64,000 bases of DNA. Source: Ornithorhynchus anatinus (Eukaryota; Chordata; Mammalia; Monotremata; Ornithorhynchidae). A program made the position numbers and the translations under genes. Positions 63,180-64,000 of this stretch are shown one piece after another. The stretch lies in assembly GCF_004115215.2 (NCBI RefSeq), contig NC_041751.1:32358298-32422297 (forward strand). Reading direction: 5' to 3'. The notes under the pieces are model-generated. The model saw only the letters and a program-made list of their open reading frames with translations. It was not told the origin of the DNA and made no database searches. Positions within the stretch are counted from its first letter, which is position 1, and each line of letters opens with the position of its first letter.

Positions 63180-64000
63180 ATGTAAATAAGGAGCTAATCC
63201 AAGTACTAGGGCGAAAGAGAAGGGAGGGGGAGAAGAGAAAATGAGGGCTTAGTCAAGGAAATCCTCTTTGAAGAGATGTGGCTTCAGTGAGAATTGGAAC
63301 GGGGGGTGAGGGGGGAGAGTGATGATTGTCTTTTGGATAAGAGGGTGAGCATTCCAAGCCAGTGTCAAGACATGAGTAGAAGGTTGGCGGTGAGATAGAG
63401 GAAACCGAGGCACACTCTATCGGTTGGCATCAGAGGGCTGAAAGACAGAGGCGGGTCGAGGATAATGCCAAGATTACGGAAGGATGCTGGTGCTGTCTAC
63501 GGTTAGGGGAAAGTCAAGGAGACCCCCGCCTCCCCCGCCCGTGCTGTTTCCGTTAAGCCACGGCTGCTTCCCTCACATAGGTATGCGCTTATACGTGTGT
63601 GCGCGGCCCTTACGCTCTCTGCGGGGAGACAGACACCAGTATCAATCAATAAAATACAGATATATACATGAATGAGGGAGCAAGTCGGGGCGACGAAGAA
63701 GGGAGTGGAAGAAAAGGAAAAGAGGGCTTAGGGAAGGTCTCTTGGAGGAGATGCGCCTTCAGTAAGACTTGGAAGTGGGGGAGAGTTAATATCTGTCAGA
63801 TTTGAAGAGGGGGAGCGTTCCAAGCCAGATGTGGGCAGAAGATGAGCTAGATGAGACTGAGGTACAGTGAGAAGGTTAGCATCAGAGGAGCTAAGAGGAG
63901 TGGGAGAGTAGGAGAGTGGTGAGGTAGAGAAGGGAAAAGTGATTGAGTGCTTTAAACCGAGGGCGAGGAGTTTTTGTTCGATGTGGAGGTGGATGGGCAA
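63180..64000 (-). repeat. L2 internal regions, running off the window
   Basis: 63180-63525 and 63637-64000 are antisense L2 with the same block order ('ggaggagatgcgccttcagt', 'ccaagccagatgtgggcaga', 'gatgtggaggtggatgggca'). An antisense SINE head lies at 63526-63575 between them. Confidence 0.75.

Noticed and set aside
1-64000. CRISPR arrays, operons, phage or retroviral genes
   Set aside because: No spaced short direct repeats of CRISPR type, no bacterial gene layout, and no capsid, reverse transcriptase or envelope frames of retroviral type were seen.

Overview
The window looks like nuclear DNA of a monotreme, most probably platypus. About two thirds of it is a dense mosaic of two repeat types that I recognise as monotreme-typical: the tRNA-headed Mon-1 SINE (CORE/MIR type) and its partner LINE2, which share the same 3' tail. 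Many copies are nested. The non-repeat content is a small set of host genes. Repeat ends were set by eye and are good to roughly 10-20 bases. Layout: 1-6.2 kb holds the 5' half of a TRIM-family gene on the minus strand (RING/B-box exon, 96-nt exon, 231-nt coiled-coil exon); the rest of the gene lies beyond the left edge. 6.2-20 kb is mostly repeats, with one V1R-type vomeronasal receptor on the minus strand (14.36-15.33 kb) that has lost its start ATG, its upstream promoter/5'-exon module at 18.7-19.0 kb, and an RTE-like LINE remnant. 20.1-30.9 kb is a tRNA cluster: Ile-TAT and Arg-TCT (both with introns), Gln-CTG twice, Gln-TTG, a Val-type tRNA with an unusual GAC anticodon, Trp-CCA, and four decayed copies (Arg-ACG, Pro-CGG, Gln, Arg-TCT). 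Two of the decayed copies sit in a second copy of the Gln/Arg block. 30.9-31.6 kb is a 5'-truncated OR14-like olfactory receptor pseudogene. 31.8-32.6 kb is a degenerate minisatellite of about 40 bp units. 35.5-61.8 kb holds three intact V1R genes (minus, plus, minus). Each has, 3.3-5 kb upstream, the same ~300-bp module with a homeodomain-like block, a TGAGGTCA-type block, a TATA box and a splice donor. How the parts relate: the four V1Rs share one gene plan (TATA promoter, short noncoding exon 1, repeat-filled intron, single coding exon). Their TM1-TM4 halves are nearly identical even at silent sites, while the second halves differ, which points to gene conversion. The company of TRIM, tRNA cluster, OR14-like and V1R genes resembles the extended MHC class I region of other mammals; that is inference. 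Base composition changes along the window: the left part is GC- and CpG-rich even inside repeats, while the right part is more AT-rich.
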